From an uncultured Lachnospiraceae bacterium (GTDB lineage Bacteria; Bacillota_A; Clostridia; TANB77; CAG-508): 64,000 nt of DNA. The notes below the pieces were generated by a model that ran no database searches, was not told the DNA's origin, and was given only the letters and a program-made list of their open reading frames with translations. Both the position numbers and the translations under genes were made by a program. Location of the stretch: assembly GCA_947165105.1 (NCBI GenBank), contig CAMUZC010000002.1:5912-69911 (forward strand), written 5' to 3'. Positions 33,605 through 42,895 of this stretch are shown one piece after another. How positions within the stretch are numbered: position 1 is the first letter of the stretch; every line of letters begins with the position of its first letter.

Positions 33605-34849
33605 ATGGAATTAAATTATGAACCTCATTGGGAATATCCATCAGGAGGTTGTTTAGCTATTACTGATAATTGTAATTTACAGTGTCATTATTGTTTTGTA
33701 GAATAGCACCCTAAAAATATGACATTAGATATGGCTAAATAGGCTGTTGATTTTTTATATAATAATTATCAAATTAAAAAATAGAATAATTTTTATATTA
33801 GCCCATTAGATCCTTTTATTAATTTCTTTGGCGGAGAACCTACTTTATTATGGGATGAAATTATTGTGCCATTAACTTTATATATTGAAAAAAAATATAA
33901 AAATTTTCATATTGGTATAACCACAAATGGAACATTATTAAATGAAGAAAAAATAAAATTTTTAAATAAACATAAAATTAGTATATTATTATCTATTGAT
34001 GGAGATAAAAATACATAGGATTTAACTAGACCCTGTAAAGATAAAACTTCAAGTTTCGATAAAATTATAAAAAATATTCCTCTATTATTACAATATTAGC
34101 CAAATATTGTTTTTAGAGCAACAGTCAGTCAAGAAAATGTTGATCAATTATTTCATAATTTTTTATTTGCTAAATCATTAGGATTTAAAGAATGGTTTTT
34201 TTCTCCAAATGAAAGAGAAAAATGGTCTGAAGATAATTTAATAACTTTAGAAGAACAAGTAAATAAAATTTTTTAGTATTATTTATTATTATTTCAAAAT
34301 AATATAAATGTAGATTTTTATAGTAGTTTAATAGATAACAGTTTTAGACAAGCTATAAATATTTATGATTTTTTATTATTAAATAATAATTTAAAAATAA
34401 ATAAAATTCCTATTTATTTTTCTAGATGTGGAATTGGGACTGGCACAATTTCTATAAATTGTGATGGAGATATATTTGGATGTCAAGAATAGAATAGTCG
34501 TAATAATAGTAATTTTATATTTAAAATAGGAAATTTAAAAGATGGAATTAATAAAGATAAACAATTAAAATTAATTTAGAGTTTTATTAATTCTGATATT
34601 AAATGTGAAAATCCTAAAATTTGTGATAATTGTAAATTTTCTAATGAATGTCGTGTTCATATGTGCCCTTCAACTTGTTATGATTTATTTAATTCATTTA
34701 ATTAGAAAACAGAAGTAGCCTGTCGTTATCGAAATGCTTTTACAAATAATGCTTTATTATTAATAAAATTATTAAATAATAATTAGATATTTTTAGATTA
34801 TTTAAAAGATATAGAAAGGAGAACATTACATTATAATGGCGATAAATGA
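33605..34849 (+). CDS. Radical SAM/SPASM peptide-modifying enzyme (TAG-recoded)
   Basis: 414 aa, many TAG codons. CxxxCxxC at Cys23/27/30 (CNLQCHYC), then FFGGEPTLLW (the GGEP motif) and TTNGTLLN. The C-terminal part has CGIG, GDIFGCQEQ and a Cys cluster (CENPKICDNCKFSNECRVHMCPSTC) matching a SPASM-type auxiliary Fe-S cluster region. This architecture is typical of enzymes that modify ribosomally made peptides. Overlaps the Cys-rich protein gene by 14 bases. Confidence 0.85.
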
Positions 34850-35441
34850 TTCTTGTAATGTAAAACAAACATTTTGCAATTTAAATAAACAAACAATTAA
34901 TAGTATTGAAGAGCTATAGTTTTCTTATAATACAACATTATCAAATAATCTAATTTCAGATGATATTTGGAATTAGATTATTGAAAAAATAATATAGATA
35001 TATAACTATGGCACTCGTGGAACTAGAAATCCAATAAAACCATTAAATATTACAATTTTTTAGGATATTGTTGACACTCATAGTGGTAATGAAACTAAAG
35101 ATAGCTCAATTATTTCTGATACAGAAAAAAATAAAAAAAAGAAATTAAAAAATGATTTGATTTCATTAAATGAATATAATGAAATTTTAAATTCAATAAA
35201 TATTTCATCAATTACTAATTTAAATACATTAATTTTAAAAGATGATTTTGAAAATATAAAAAATGCAATTAATAATTTACAATTAAATTCAACTCGTTGT
35301 AATAATTGTAATACTGATTGTAATACTACTTGTCAAGCTGTTAGCCAATGTTATTGCGATTGTTACTGTGATTGTTATTCAAGTGGGGGAGGAGATAGCC
35401 ATCAAGCGTGCGCCCCTTGTAGTATATGTTATAGTGCCTAA
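34836..35441 (+). CDS. Protein with Cys-rich C-terminus, candidate radical SAM substrate (TAG-recoded)
   Basis: 201 aa. N-terminal two-thirds is Asn-rich and unremarkable; the last ~47 residues hold about 14 Cys (CNNCNTDCNTTC, then CYCDCYCDCY, then CAPCSICYSA). The gene overlaps the SPASM enzyme gene, so the two are coupled. Whether it is a modified structural protein or a RiPP-like precursor cannot be told. Five TAG codons in the first half. Confidence 0.7.
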
Positions 35442-35463
35442 AATTATATAAAGGAGAATAAAT

Positions 35464-35775
35464 ATGGAAATAATGATAAATGATATTTTTAAAATAACAA
35501 ATGTTTTTAGAATTAATGAAATTATATCTGCTGAAACTAATAAAAAAATTTCTATTATTATAGAATATTCAATTGAAATATTTGAAAGTTTATAGGAATT
35601 TTTTATAAATAATAATGATTATATTAATAATTTAAAAATTTATAGAAATAATCAATTAATAGCAAATTATAACAATTATGTTCATCTCTAGTTTTTATAT
35701 CATAATTTTGGATTAATGAATGATACAATTGAATTAATTCTTGAAGAACTATCAATAAAAGAAGATGAAAATTAA
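35464..35775 (+). CDS. Hypothetical protein of the radical SAM operon (TAG-recoded)
   Basis: 103 aa, Ile/Asn-rich, two TAG codons, no known domain. Third gene of the cassette; could act as partner or chaperone of the modified protein, but this is only positional. Confidence 0.6.
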
Positions 35776-35799
35776 ATTTCATCTTCTTTTATTTTATTT
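35757..35799 (+). terminator. Rho-independent terminator
   Basis: AAAAGAAGATGAAA / TTTCATCTTCTTTT stem, overlapping the stop codon. Confidence 0.85.
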
Positions 35800-35810
35800 T
35801 AAATAATAAT

Positions 35811-35840
35811 TTGACAAACTAAAAAAAAATTTAGTATAAT
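35811..35840 (+). promoter_or_regulatory. Promoter
   Basis: Consensus TTGACA, 18 bases, TATAAT; drives the very small gene at 35861. Confidence 0.8.
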
Positions 35841-35860
35841 ATTACCAAAAAGGAGGTAAT

Positions 35861-35932
35861 ATTATAGAACATCTATCATTTTATAATAAAATTCTTGAAA
35901 TTACACAAATGCTAAATAATAGTGAAGAATAA
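35861..35932 (+). CDS. Micro-protein with apparent ATT start
   Basis: 23 aa. A perfect AGGAGG (35851-35856) lies four bases before ATT ATA GAA...; no ATG, GTG or TTG is near. The frame runs to TAA and is followed at once by a strong terminator. Dedicated promoter, site and terminator suggest a real short product or a small RNA. Confidence 0.45.
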   Translation: MIEHLSFYNKILEITQMLNNSEE

Positions 35933-35968
35933 AAAAAAAAATTATTCTTCACTATTATTTTTTTTTAC
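35915..35968 (+). terminator. Rho-independent terminator
   Basis: AATAATAGTGAAGAATAA paired with its exact complement across an A-rich loop, then a T-run. Confidence 0.85.
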
Positions 35969-35988
35969 CTTATATTATATTTTTTAAA

Positions 35989-36017
35989 TTGAAAATATTA
36001 AAAAAATATAATATAAT
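35989..36017 (+). promoter_or_regulatory. Promoter
   Basis: TTGAAA, 17 bases, TATAAT, then ATAGAAA. Confidence 0.85.
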
Positions 36018-36057
36018 ATTTATAGAAAATAAATATTATAGAAATGAGTTGATACTT

Positions 36058-36591
36058 TTGAGTAAACCTAAAGCTTTTATTATGTGCGGTCAATGTGGTA
36101 GTGGAAAAAGTTATTTCGCTAGACAGCTTGCACAGTCTCATAATATGCGTTATCTTGCTATTGATGATACATATGCATATTTTAATGGCGACCCTAAATG
36201 TCGAGATAATAAATTTCAGGTTTGGATGACTTTTTATCAGCAGATTCACGCCGCAGAAATGGCCAGACAAGATGTAGTTATTGATGTAAATAACCCTTGT
36301 GAATTTGATAGAGCAGAATTTTTAAACTGGTTTCCAACTTTCTCTCATTATCTTATTTGGATTGATGCTGATTGGGCAACTGCTTGGAAGAATAATTGTA
36401 ATCGTGATAGAGTAATTCCTTCGTTTGTTTTTAAAAGTTTATTTAATGCTTTTGAGCCCCCTACCTATGAAGAAGTTACTAAACAAAGTTATCGCGCATT
36501 TTGGGCAGGAGCATTTCATATTAAAAATGATGATAATCATTTTGGTTCTATTGAATCTATGATTGGAGAATGGCCTTATGACATTAATTAA
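36058..36591 (+). CDS. P-loop kinase (polynucleotide-kinase-like)
   Basis: 177 aa from TTG 36058, chosen because the longer frame would start inside the promoter. Walker A GQCGSGKS at residues 12-19; YLAIDDTYAYFNGD and DVVIDVNNP follow as in AAA_33/T4 Pnk-type kinases. It phosphorylates an unknown small or nucleic-acid 5' end. Distantly like the protein at 54648. Overlaps the next gene. Confidence 0.75.
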   Translation: MSKPKAFIMCGQCGSGKSYFARQLAQSHNMRYLAIDDTYAYFNGDPKCRDNKFQVWMTFYQQIHAAEMARQDVVIDVNNPCEFDRAEFLNWFPTFSHYLIWIDADWATAWKNNCNRDRVIPSFVFKSLFNAFEPPTYEEVTKQSYRAFWAGAFHIKNDDNHFGSIESMIGEWPYDIN

Positions 36592-37342
36592 ACTTTTTCT
36601 TATATGTTTAATTTTATTAGGAATTTCTTTCTTTAGCAAACTAATAATAGATTTAATAAATTATTTATGTGCAAAGTCTGAAAAAAATGCATTAAGTGAA
36701 TATAAATATAAAAAAATTCTCATAGATGTTTCTACTCTTCCTAGATTTACTTTTTCTCAATTTCTTAAATTTTATAATTTAAATCCTGATAGTTGGGAAT
36801 TTATGAATAAAGAAAATTATTTTGAGATACCTGCTAAAGTCGAATATAAAGAATATAAAACTTTAATCGGCCTTAATACATATACTGGTTATAAAGATTA
36901 TTATTATCATCCTATTTTCTTTACTAATATGTTTGAATATTTTAAGTATAAGAAATGGGCGAAAGACAAATTCAAAGAAGTAACTAAAAAAGCAAATATG
37001 GAAAGACAAACTAATGCTACAAAGGAATTTGTCGCCCTTGTCCAGGAAGATATTGACGCCATTCGTTCAGAAAATGAAAGAATTCTCCAAGAGACAGAAG
37101 ATACTCTTTGTAAAAGTCTTACAAATTTGCGGCGAGAAGAAAAAGAACGTAAAATGGTCGATGGCGAACTTTGTGAAAGCACTGTATATTGTGGAGTAGA
37201 AAGTAATGGGAAACCAGTAAGAGCATATGTTTCTACAAAGTATAATGAAAATATGTAGATTACTGGTTCAGTCGTAGTAACAGAAACTGGAAATACTTAT
37301 GTCTATAATGGAAGGAATTGGGTAAAATATAATGATTTTTAA
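36578..37342 (+). CDS. Membrane-anchored coiled-coil protein (one TAG codon)
   Basis: 254 aa from ATG 36578; a TAG at 37257 is read through to TAA. One N-terminal membrane helix, then LPRFTFSQFLKFYNLNPDSW, and a charged coiled coil from about 135 to 210. The middle motif and layout match the protein at 37556, so the two are diverged paralogues. Overlaps the next gene by 11 bases. Confidence 0.65.
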
Positions 37343-37550
37343 TTTTACAAAACAAACATTAAAATTTATTCTTAATGTTTTACTTATTGTATTAGGTATA
37401 CTTGCGGGATGCGTAATTATAGGACTTGCCATCTATAATATATTTTCTTTTTTCCTTGGAGCAAGTTTCGCTGGGCAAATTTTTGCCGGAGTCGGTATTG
37501 TTGCTTTTATTATAGCAGCAGGAATTAAAATGACGATTGGAGAGTGGTAA
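37332..37550 (+). CDS. Two-span hydrophobic protein
   Basis: 72 aa with two membrane helices (about 12-35 and 45-68) rich in Gly/Ala/Ile. Lies between the two paralogous anchored proteins; possibly all three form one membrane complex. Confidence 0.6.
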   Translation: MIFNFTKQTLKFILNVLLIVLGILAGCVIIGLAIYNIFSFFLGASFAGQIFAGVGIVAFIIAAGIKMTIGEW

Positions 37551-37555
37551 GATTT

Positions 37556-38212
37556 ATGTGGTGGCTTTTAGGAATTTTTTTTGGCGTTCCTGCTTTAATT
37601 CTTGGCGGTGCCGCAATTAGCGTTACTATTGAAGAAGCAATTAAAAAGAAAAGAGAAGCAGAACATATTCAAGAGCAATTCAAAAATCTTTATAATAAAA
37701 TTTTACAAAGTAATTATCACGATAGATTAACTGGTGACCAAGGCCAAATTAAAGAATTGCCACAATTAACTTTTGCGAAGTTTTTAACTTTTTATAATAC
37801 TAATCCAGAAAATTGGGATATTGAAATGTGTTATACTAATGTAACTAAAGATAAACGTTTTAATCATTTTCTTCCCACTTATTATAAACAGCAAAAGCAT
37901 ATTGATAAAAAAGGTAAAATATCATATATAGCTACTGTTGGTATTCCTATTTTTTGGTCAGATCCAGAAGAAATGCAGAAGTTTGAAGAATGGCTAAAAG
38001 GAGATTATGCAGTAGGTAATGTAGCTGGTTATCAGCGTGAGCGCGACGCTAAAACTTTAAAATTGGCTGAAATGCTTCAAGAAGATGTTAAAGAACGACA
38101 GAAAAAAATTCAAGAAGATTATGCACGTATTGTAGATAGTGTTGTTGTTCCAGTCCCTAATAGCAATATTAAATTAACACTGAATCAAACTGAACAGCAG
38201 GGGGGTTGCTAA
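37556..38212 (+). CDS. Membrane-anchored coiled-coil protein (paralogue)
   Basis: 218 aa from ATG 37556 (GGAGAG upstream; a GTG at 37544 is too close). Membrane helix at about 3-25, LPQLTFAKFLTFYNTNPENW in the middle, coiled coil near the C-terminus. Unlike its sister gene it has no TAG. Confidence 0.65.
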   Translation: MWWLLGIFFGVPALILGGAAISVTIEEAIKKKREAEHIQEQFKNLYNKILQSNYHDRLTGDQGQIKELPQLTFAKFLTFYNTNPENWDIEMCYTNVTKDKRFNHFLPTYYKQQKHIDKKGKISYIATVGIPIFWSDPEEMQKFEEWLKGDYAVGNVAGYQRERDAKTLKLAEMLQEDVKERQKKIQEDYARIVDSVVVPVPNSNIKLTLNQTEQQGGC

Positions 38213-38232
38213 TTTTAGCAGCCTCTTTTTAT
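38203..38232 (+). terminator. Rho-independent terminator
   Basis: GGTTGCTA / TAGCAGCC stem around the stop codon, then T-run. Confidence 0.7.
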
Positions 38233-38242
38233 TTTTTTATAG

Positions 38243-38350
38243 AGAGAGCTAGTGGGGACTGCGGTTACCAAATTTTTGCTATTTTAATTATAAATAGTCT
38301 AAATTAGAATTGGAAAAAATTTGGTAACCGCAGTCCCCATTAGCTCTCTA
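38243..38350. repeat. Dispersed inverted repeat, copy 3 (longest)
   Basis: About 108 bp; arms of roughly 40 bp including AGCTAGTGGGGACTGCGG and the GGTTACCAAATTTTT core. Immediately upstream of the 38364 promoter. Confidence 0.9.
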
Positions 38351-38363
38351 TTATTTTTTTATA

Positions 38364-38392
38364 TTGAAAATATTAAAAAAATATGATATAAT
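38364..38392 (+). promoter_or_regulatory. Promoter
   Basis: TTGAAA, 17 bases, TATAAT, then ATAGAAA. Confidence 0.85.
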
Positions 38393-38589
38393 ATATATAG
38401 AAAAAAGGGAAGTGATATAAAAAAATGAGAAAATATAATAAATGGGATAGTCATTCTGGTGGTAATCCTATACTATTTAATTATATTGGAGATATGTTAT
38501 TAAATTCATTAGATTATGTAAATAACACAGCAAAAGATATTACAGAATATCCTTCAGAAAATAATAATGAAATAAGGAGTAATGACACA

Positions 38590-39183
38590 ATGAATTTTAA
38601 TTTTGGTAATATGTTTAATGGAATGTTTGATAAGGTTAAGCCTGGTTATTGTAAGTTGGCTATGAATGGTGAAATTGCTGTTCGAACTGCGCCCAATGTC
38701 TATAAAACTTACGATGTAAAAACAGGTAATCTTGTCAATTGTAGCGATTTTGCTTTTGATATGGATGGAATGTTCTGGGTTGTTCCTACTTTTAAAGTAG
38801 AAATTGGAGATATTATTCTCATTAACCAGAAGCCTCGCAGAGTAATTTCTATCGGTGAAAATAGTATCAAGGCATTTTCTTATGATGATTGCACTATTGA
38901 TGAATTTGTGCCCGAGCATCACGTCTTTATGGGTAAGACTTATTGCTATGGTAAAATTTTCTGCCCGTTCAAGAACATTGATAAGGATGACAATATGATG
39001 ACCAATATGATGAGTATGTATATGATGTCTCAAATGTTTGGCAATGGTAATTCTATGGGGAATAATGCTTTCAATCCTATGATGTTTATGTTTATGGGTG
39101 ACAACAATCCTATGATGAAGATGTTTGAAGGAGCATTTAACTTTGGCACTAATACTACCAATGAAGTTAAGGAGGATAAGTAA
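38590..39183 (+). CDS. Hypothetical protein with Met/Asn-rich tail
   Basis: 197 aa from ATG 38590, which has AAGGAG ten bases upstream; an in-frame ATG at 38425 would add 55 residues but its site is weak. The core (MNGEIAVRTAPNVYKTYDV...) is beta-rich; the last ~60 residues are Met/Asn/Gly-rich (MMTNMMSMYMMSQMFG). Function unknown. Followed closely by the vWA gene. Confidence 0.65.
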   Translation: MNFNFGNMFNGMFDKVKPGYCKLAMNGEIAVRTAPNVYKTYDVKTGNLVNCSDFAFDMDGMFWVVPTFKVEIGDIILINQKPRRVISIGENSIKAFSYDDCTIDEFVPEHHVFMGKTYCYGKIFCPFKNIDKDDNMMTNMMSMYMMSQMFGNGNSMGNNAFNPMMFMFMGDNNPMMKMFEGAFNFGTNTTNEVKEDK

Positions 39184-39185
39184 TT

Positions 39186-40052
39186 ATGGGTTCTGGTTCT
39201 TGGAGTAGCAAAAGCTATAATGCATATACTTCTTCTACTCGCGGTGTAACTGCAGATGCTTTCTCTAAGATGTCATATGGCACTTATGAAATTTATACCT
39301 CTCGGCATCTTGACCCAATGCTTGACCCTAAAGGTATTATTCGTCTTTGTAGAGATAATGATGAACATCCAGAAACTTTACCTGTAATTCTCGCTCTTGA
39401 TGTTACTGGTAGTATGGGTGGTGCTGCTACTAAAGTTGCGCAAAAGCTCAATGAAATTATGAATGAGCTTTATGCTAATGACAATATTCACGATATTGAA
39501 TTTTGCTGTATGGCTATTGGCGACCTTGTTTATGATAGCGCACCAATTCAGATGACGCAGTTTGAGAGTGATATTCGTATTGCTGAACAACTTGATAAGG
39601 TTTACTTTGAAGCTGGTGGCGGTGGCAATAAATGCGAAAGTTATAGCGCTGCTTGGTATATGGGTTCTCGACATTGTGACCTTGATTGCTGGAAACGTAA
39701 CCAGAAAGGTATTATCATTACTATGGGTGATGAATTGCCTGATAGTGTATTGCCCGCACATAAGTTAAATAAAATTACTGGAGACCACGTTCAGGCTGAT
39801 ATTGATACAACTGAACTTTTAGAAGAGGCAAAGACAAAGTTTAATATTTTCCATATTTCTGTTAATGATAGAGAAAGTTCTTATACTTATCATCAATATT
39901 ATGATATTGATACTAAATGGGAAAATAAGATTGGAAAAGAAAATTATTTTGTTTCTACTCTTGATTCACTTCCTGGAATTATCGTAAATATCATTAATAG
40001 TTGTGTGAATAATTCTAATACATCTACTAATGAAGGCGGTATCGCTTGGTAA
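39186..40052 (+). CDS. von Willebrand factor A domain protein
   Basis: 288 aa. MIDAS motif DVTGSMGG at about residue 74, followed by a usual vWA Asp/Thr pattern (ITMGDELPD). No TROVE-like part, so it differs from the DUF2828 protein. Probably binds a protein partner through Mg; co-transcribed with the Met-rich protein. Confidence 0.8.
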   Translation: MGSGSWSSKSYNAYTSSTRGVTADAFSKMSYGTYEIYTSRHLDPMLDPKGIIRLCRDNDEHPETLPVILALDVTGSMGGAATKVAQKLNEIMNELYANDNIHDIEFCCMAIGDLVYDSAPIQMTQFESDIRIAEQLDKVYFEAGGGGNKCESYSAAWYMGSRHCDLDCWKRNQKGIIITMGDELPDSVLPAHKLNKITGDHVQADIDTTELLEEAKTKFNIFHISVNDRESSYTYHQYYDIDTKWENKIGKENYFVSTLDSLPGIIVNIINSCVNNSNTSTNEGGIAW

Positions 40053-40101
40053 AATATAATCTTTATTATTACAATAGCATTATTTGTGAAAAAATTTAAA
40101 A

Positions 40102-40133
40102 GGGGAGATATTTTTATCTCCCCTATCTTTTAA
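40102..40133 (+). terminator. Rho-independent terminator
   Basis: GGGGAGATA / TATCTCCCC stem plus T-rich tail. Confidence 0.85.
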
Positions 40134-40241
40134 GGAGTTGATACTATGAATTAGGACAAAATATTTTAATTATCTTTTATTTATTTTTAAAATATATGGC
40201 GACGATTATAAAATTTTTAAAAACAAAGGAGAATAACTAAA

Positions 40242-40958
40242 ATGAAGGATGAGACAAATAATATTTATAATAGATTAACAGTAATTAAACGAGGACCTAA
40301 TGATAATCAAGGGAATGCTCAATGGTGGTGTTAGTGTTCTTGTGGAAATCCTAATTTAATTTTAGCAAGAGGTTATGCCTTACGAAATGGAACAAAAAAG
40401 AGTTGTGGCTGCTTAAAAATAGAAAAAGCAAAACAACAAGGAATATCTAATAGACAAACAAATAAATATGATTTAACTAATGATTATGGTATAGGATATA
40501 CTAATAAAGGAAAACCATTTTATTTCGATTTAGAAGATTATGATTTAATTAAAGATTATTGTTGGTATTTAAGTGCTTAGGGGTATTTAGTTTGTAAAAG
40601 ACAAGAAAATATTTTAATGCATAGATTAATTATGGGAGCTCAACCAAAAGAAGAAGTAGACCATATTAATCATAATACAGTAGATAATAGAAAACAAAAT
40701 TTAAGAATTTGCTCTTCTTCACAAAATCATATGAATAGAGGAGCAAGCTGTATTACATCTTCTGGCATTAGAGGAGTATATTGGTATAATAATCAATAGA
40801 AATGGTCTGCGGAAATTATTGTAAATAAATAGAAAATATATTTAGGTTTATTCAATAGTATTGAAGAAGCCGCAAAAATTAGAGAACAAGCTGAAATAAA
40901 ATATTATAAAAATTTTAGATACAATGAAAGGAGTGATGTCGCCTATGAAGAAAATTAA
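40242..40958 (+). CDS. HNH-AP2 homing endonuclease (TAG-recoded)
   Basis: 238 aa with four TAG codons. An N-terminal Cys-rich repeat (WWCQCSCG...SCGC), an HNH_3 core (HRLIMGAQPKEEVDHINHNTVDN) and a C-terminal AP2 DNA-binding domain (SGIRGVYWYNNQQKWSAEI). The last 14 bases overlap the start of the purA-like gene, next to that gene's frameshift. Confidence 0.85.
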
Positions 40959-42104
40959 AATCGTCATAGGCTCTTAGCTAATTATGGAGATGAGTCGAAG
41001 GGGCTAGTAACGCATCAGTTTTGTAAAGATATGTTAGGTGCAAATCCTATTGTAATTTTTCATAATGGTTCAGCTCAACGAGGACATACAGTAGATTATA
41101 ATCCTCATTTAAGACATATTTATCATCATTTTGGATGTGGAACTGCCGAATGGATTCCTACTTATTTTGCTGATACATTTTGGGTTCATCCAATGGAATA
41201 CCATAGAGAATTTTTAGAATTAAAACAAAAAGGAATTATTCCTCCTAAAAGTTGGTGTAGCCCAGAAGCAAAAATAATTACACCTTTTGATATGCTAATA
41301 GACCACGCAACAGAAGCTTATATTGGTTGGCAAAATGGCGAACGCGAATTCGGGTCTTGCGGTTACGGGACTTGGTGCGCGACAGACAGAGAGGCATATG
41401 GATATCATATCTATAAAATTAAAGATTTTTTAAATGCTTCTTATGATGAAATGAGAGAAAATTTAAAATCTATTTTTGACCAATGTCTTAATATTTTAGT
41501 ATCTCGTAAAGTAAATTTGGATAAAATTCCAGAATATAGTAAGTATTTTATAGAAAATCAATATTATATTAATACAGTAGAACATTTTATAGAAGATTTA
41601 AAAATTTTTATGTTCTATAATTATTTTATTACTTTTGATAAATTATATGAAATGCCTTTTAATTTTATCTTTGAAAACGCGCAGGGGCTCGGACTCGATA
41701 AAGATTGCGGCAAAGAATGGCATACTACTTCATCTACTGGATTAACTAATCCTTATAATATGTTAAAAGATAAAGAAGATTTTGAAGCAGAAGTTTGTTA
41801 TGTTTCTAGGTCTTATGTTACTCGACACGGGATTGGTGCTCTTGAAGAAGAAACATTAAAAGAAGAAATTAATGCTGATATGGTAGATAAAACTAATGTA
41901 ACCAATGAATTTCAAGGCAGTTTACGTTATGCAGGGATGGCTGAAAAAGCTATGGAAGATAGAATTAATAAAGATTGGAATATCATAAATGGAGATAGTA
42001 GATTTTATAAAACACTTGCTATTACTCATTGTAATGAATTTCCAGATTTACATAAGAATAGTAATTATATTAGTAATAATCCATTTACTTTATATAAAAA
42101 ATAA
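40945..42104 (+). CDS. purA: Adenylosuccinate synthetase-like gene with apparent frameshift
   Basis: From ATG 40945 the first frame reads MKKIKIVIGSQ (TAG as Gln), the first strand of the GTPase-like fold. The rest (from about 40980) reads NYGDESKGLVTHQF in another frame and continues for about 370 residues with GSAQRGHTV, STGLTNPYN and VSRSYVTRHGIG, all adenylosuccinate-synthetase motifs. Joining needs a -1 shift or loss of five bases (CTAAT) at 40978-40982. The P-loop Asp of GDESKG is kept, which favours ordinary adenylosuccinate synthetase over the diaminopurine enzyme PurZ. Either a broken gene, a programmed event or an assembly error. Confidence 0.75.
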
Positions 42105-42128
42105 AAGGACACTTTGAAGTGTCCTTTT
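42103..42128 (+). terminator. Rho-independent terminator
   Basis: AAAAGGACACTT / AAGTGTCCTTTT stem between convergent transcription units. Confidence 0.85.
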
Positions 42129-42132
42129 TATG

Positions 42133-42792
42133 TTATCTAGCATTACGAATAATTACTATACCAGAACCTCCTGCTATATCGGCGCCTGAGCCATTCCCTG
42201 TATTAACTGCGCCTGCTACACCAGATATATTTGAACCTCCAGTTGCATATAAATCTCCTGTAGATTCACCAAATTCGCGAGTAGTAGTTCCTTGGCCTAT
42301 GCCTCCTGGAAAACTACTATTACCACTACCATTACCACCATCAGTGCCAGGACTACCAGGAGCACCAGCGCCTCCAGAACCTCCATTTCCTCCTCCATGA
42401 GTAGCTTTGCCTCCTCCCTTTGCAATTACAATATTTCCAAATTTTGAATCCTCTCCATCTTCCTCAGTTTGTCCAACTCCAACTATAATATTATAATCAG
42501 TATTAACAGTTAACTAAACTGATCTAGAAGTAGTAGTATATCCACCTCCTCCTCCTACATACGCACCAGCAAAGGTACCATTACCACCAGCTCCTACACA
42601 AAATATATCAACATATTTAGCAGAGTTTAAAGTTGTAAATCGTAATGTTCCACTTGATAAAAATTTTATCTTCCAATTTCCATCTGATTCACCAATAAAA
42701 GAAGAATCTCCAGTATATGTGTATATTGGTCTATCAGTTGATGGAACTTTATATCCTAATGACTTAACAGGAATTATAAATCCTTCGCTCAT
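42133..42792 (-). CDS. Glycine-rich tail-tip adhesin (TAG-recoded)
   Basis: 219 aa, one TAG. N-terminal attachment part (MSEGFIIPVKSLGYKVPS), then a domain with long Gly runs (VGAGGNGTF, GGGGGY, GGGNGGSGGAGAPGSPG) and end GGSGIVIIRNAR. Such Gly-rich loops form receptor-binding tips of phage fibres. Last gene of the minus-strand fibre operon. Confidence 0.75.
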
Positions 42793-42895
42793 AAAAAAAT
42801 CTCCTTATTTTAAATAAATATTTTAATATTCTTTATAAAAAAATTATTTTTTTATTTAGAAAAATAATAAAATTAAATAAAAATTTTATTATTTT

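Noticed and set aside
40945..42104. PurZ of the diaminopurine (Z-genome) pathway
   Set aside because: The Asp of the GDESKG P-loop is retained as in ordinary adenylosuccinate synthetase, and no other Z-pathway gene was seen in the window.
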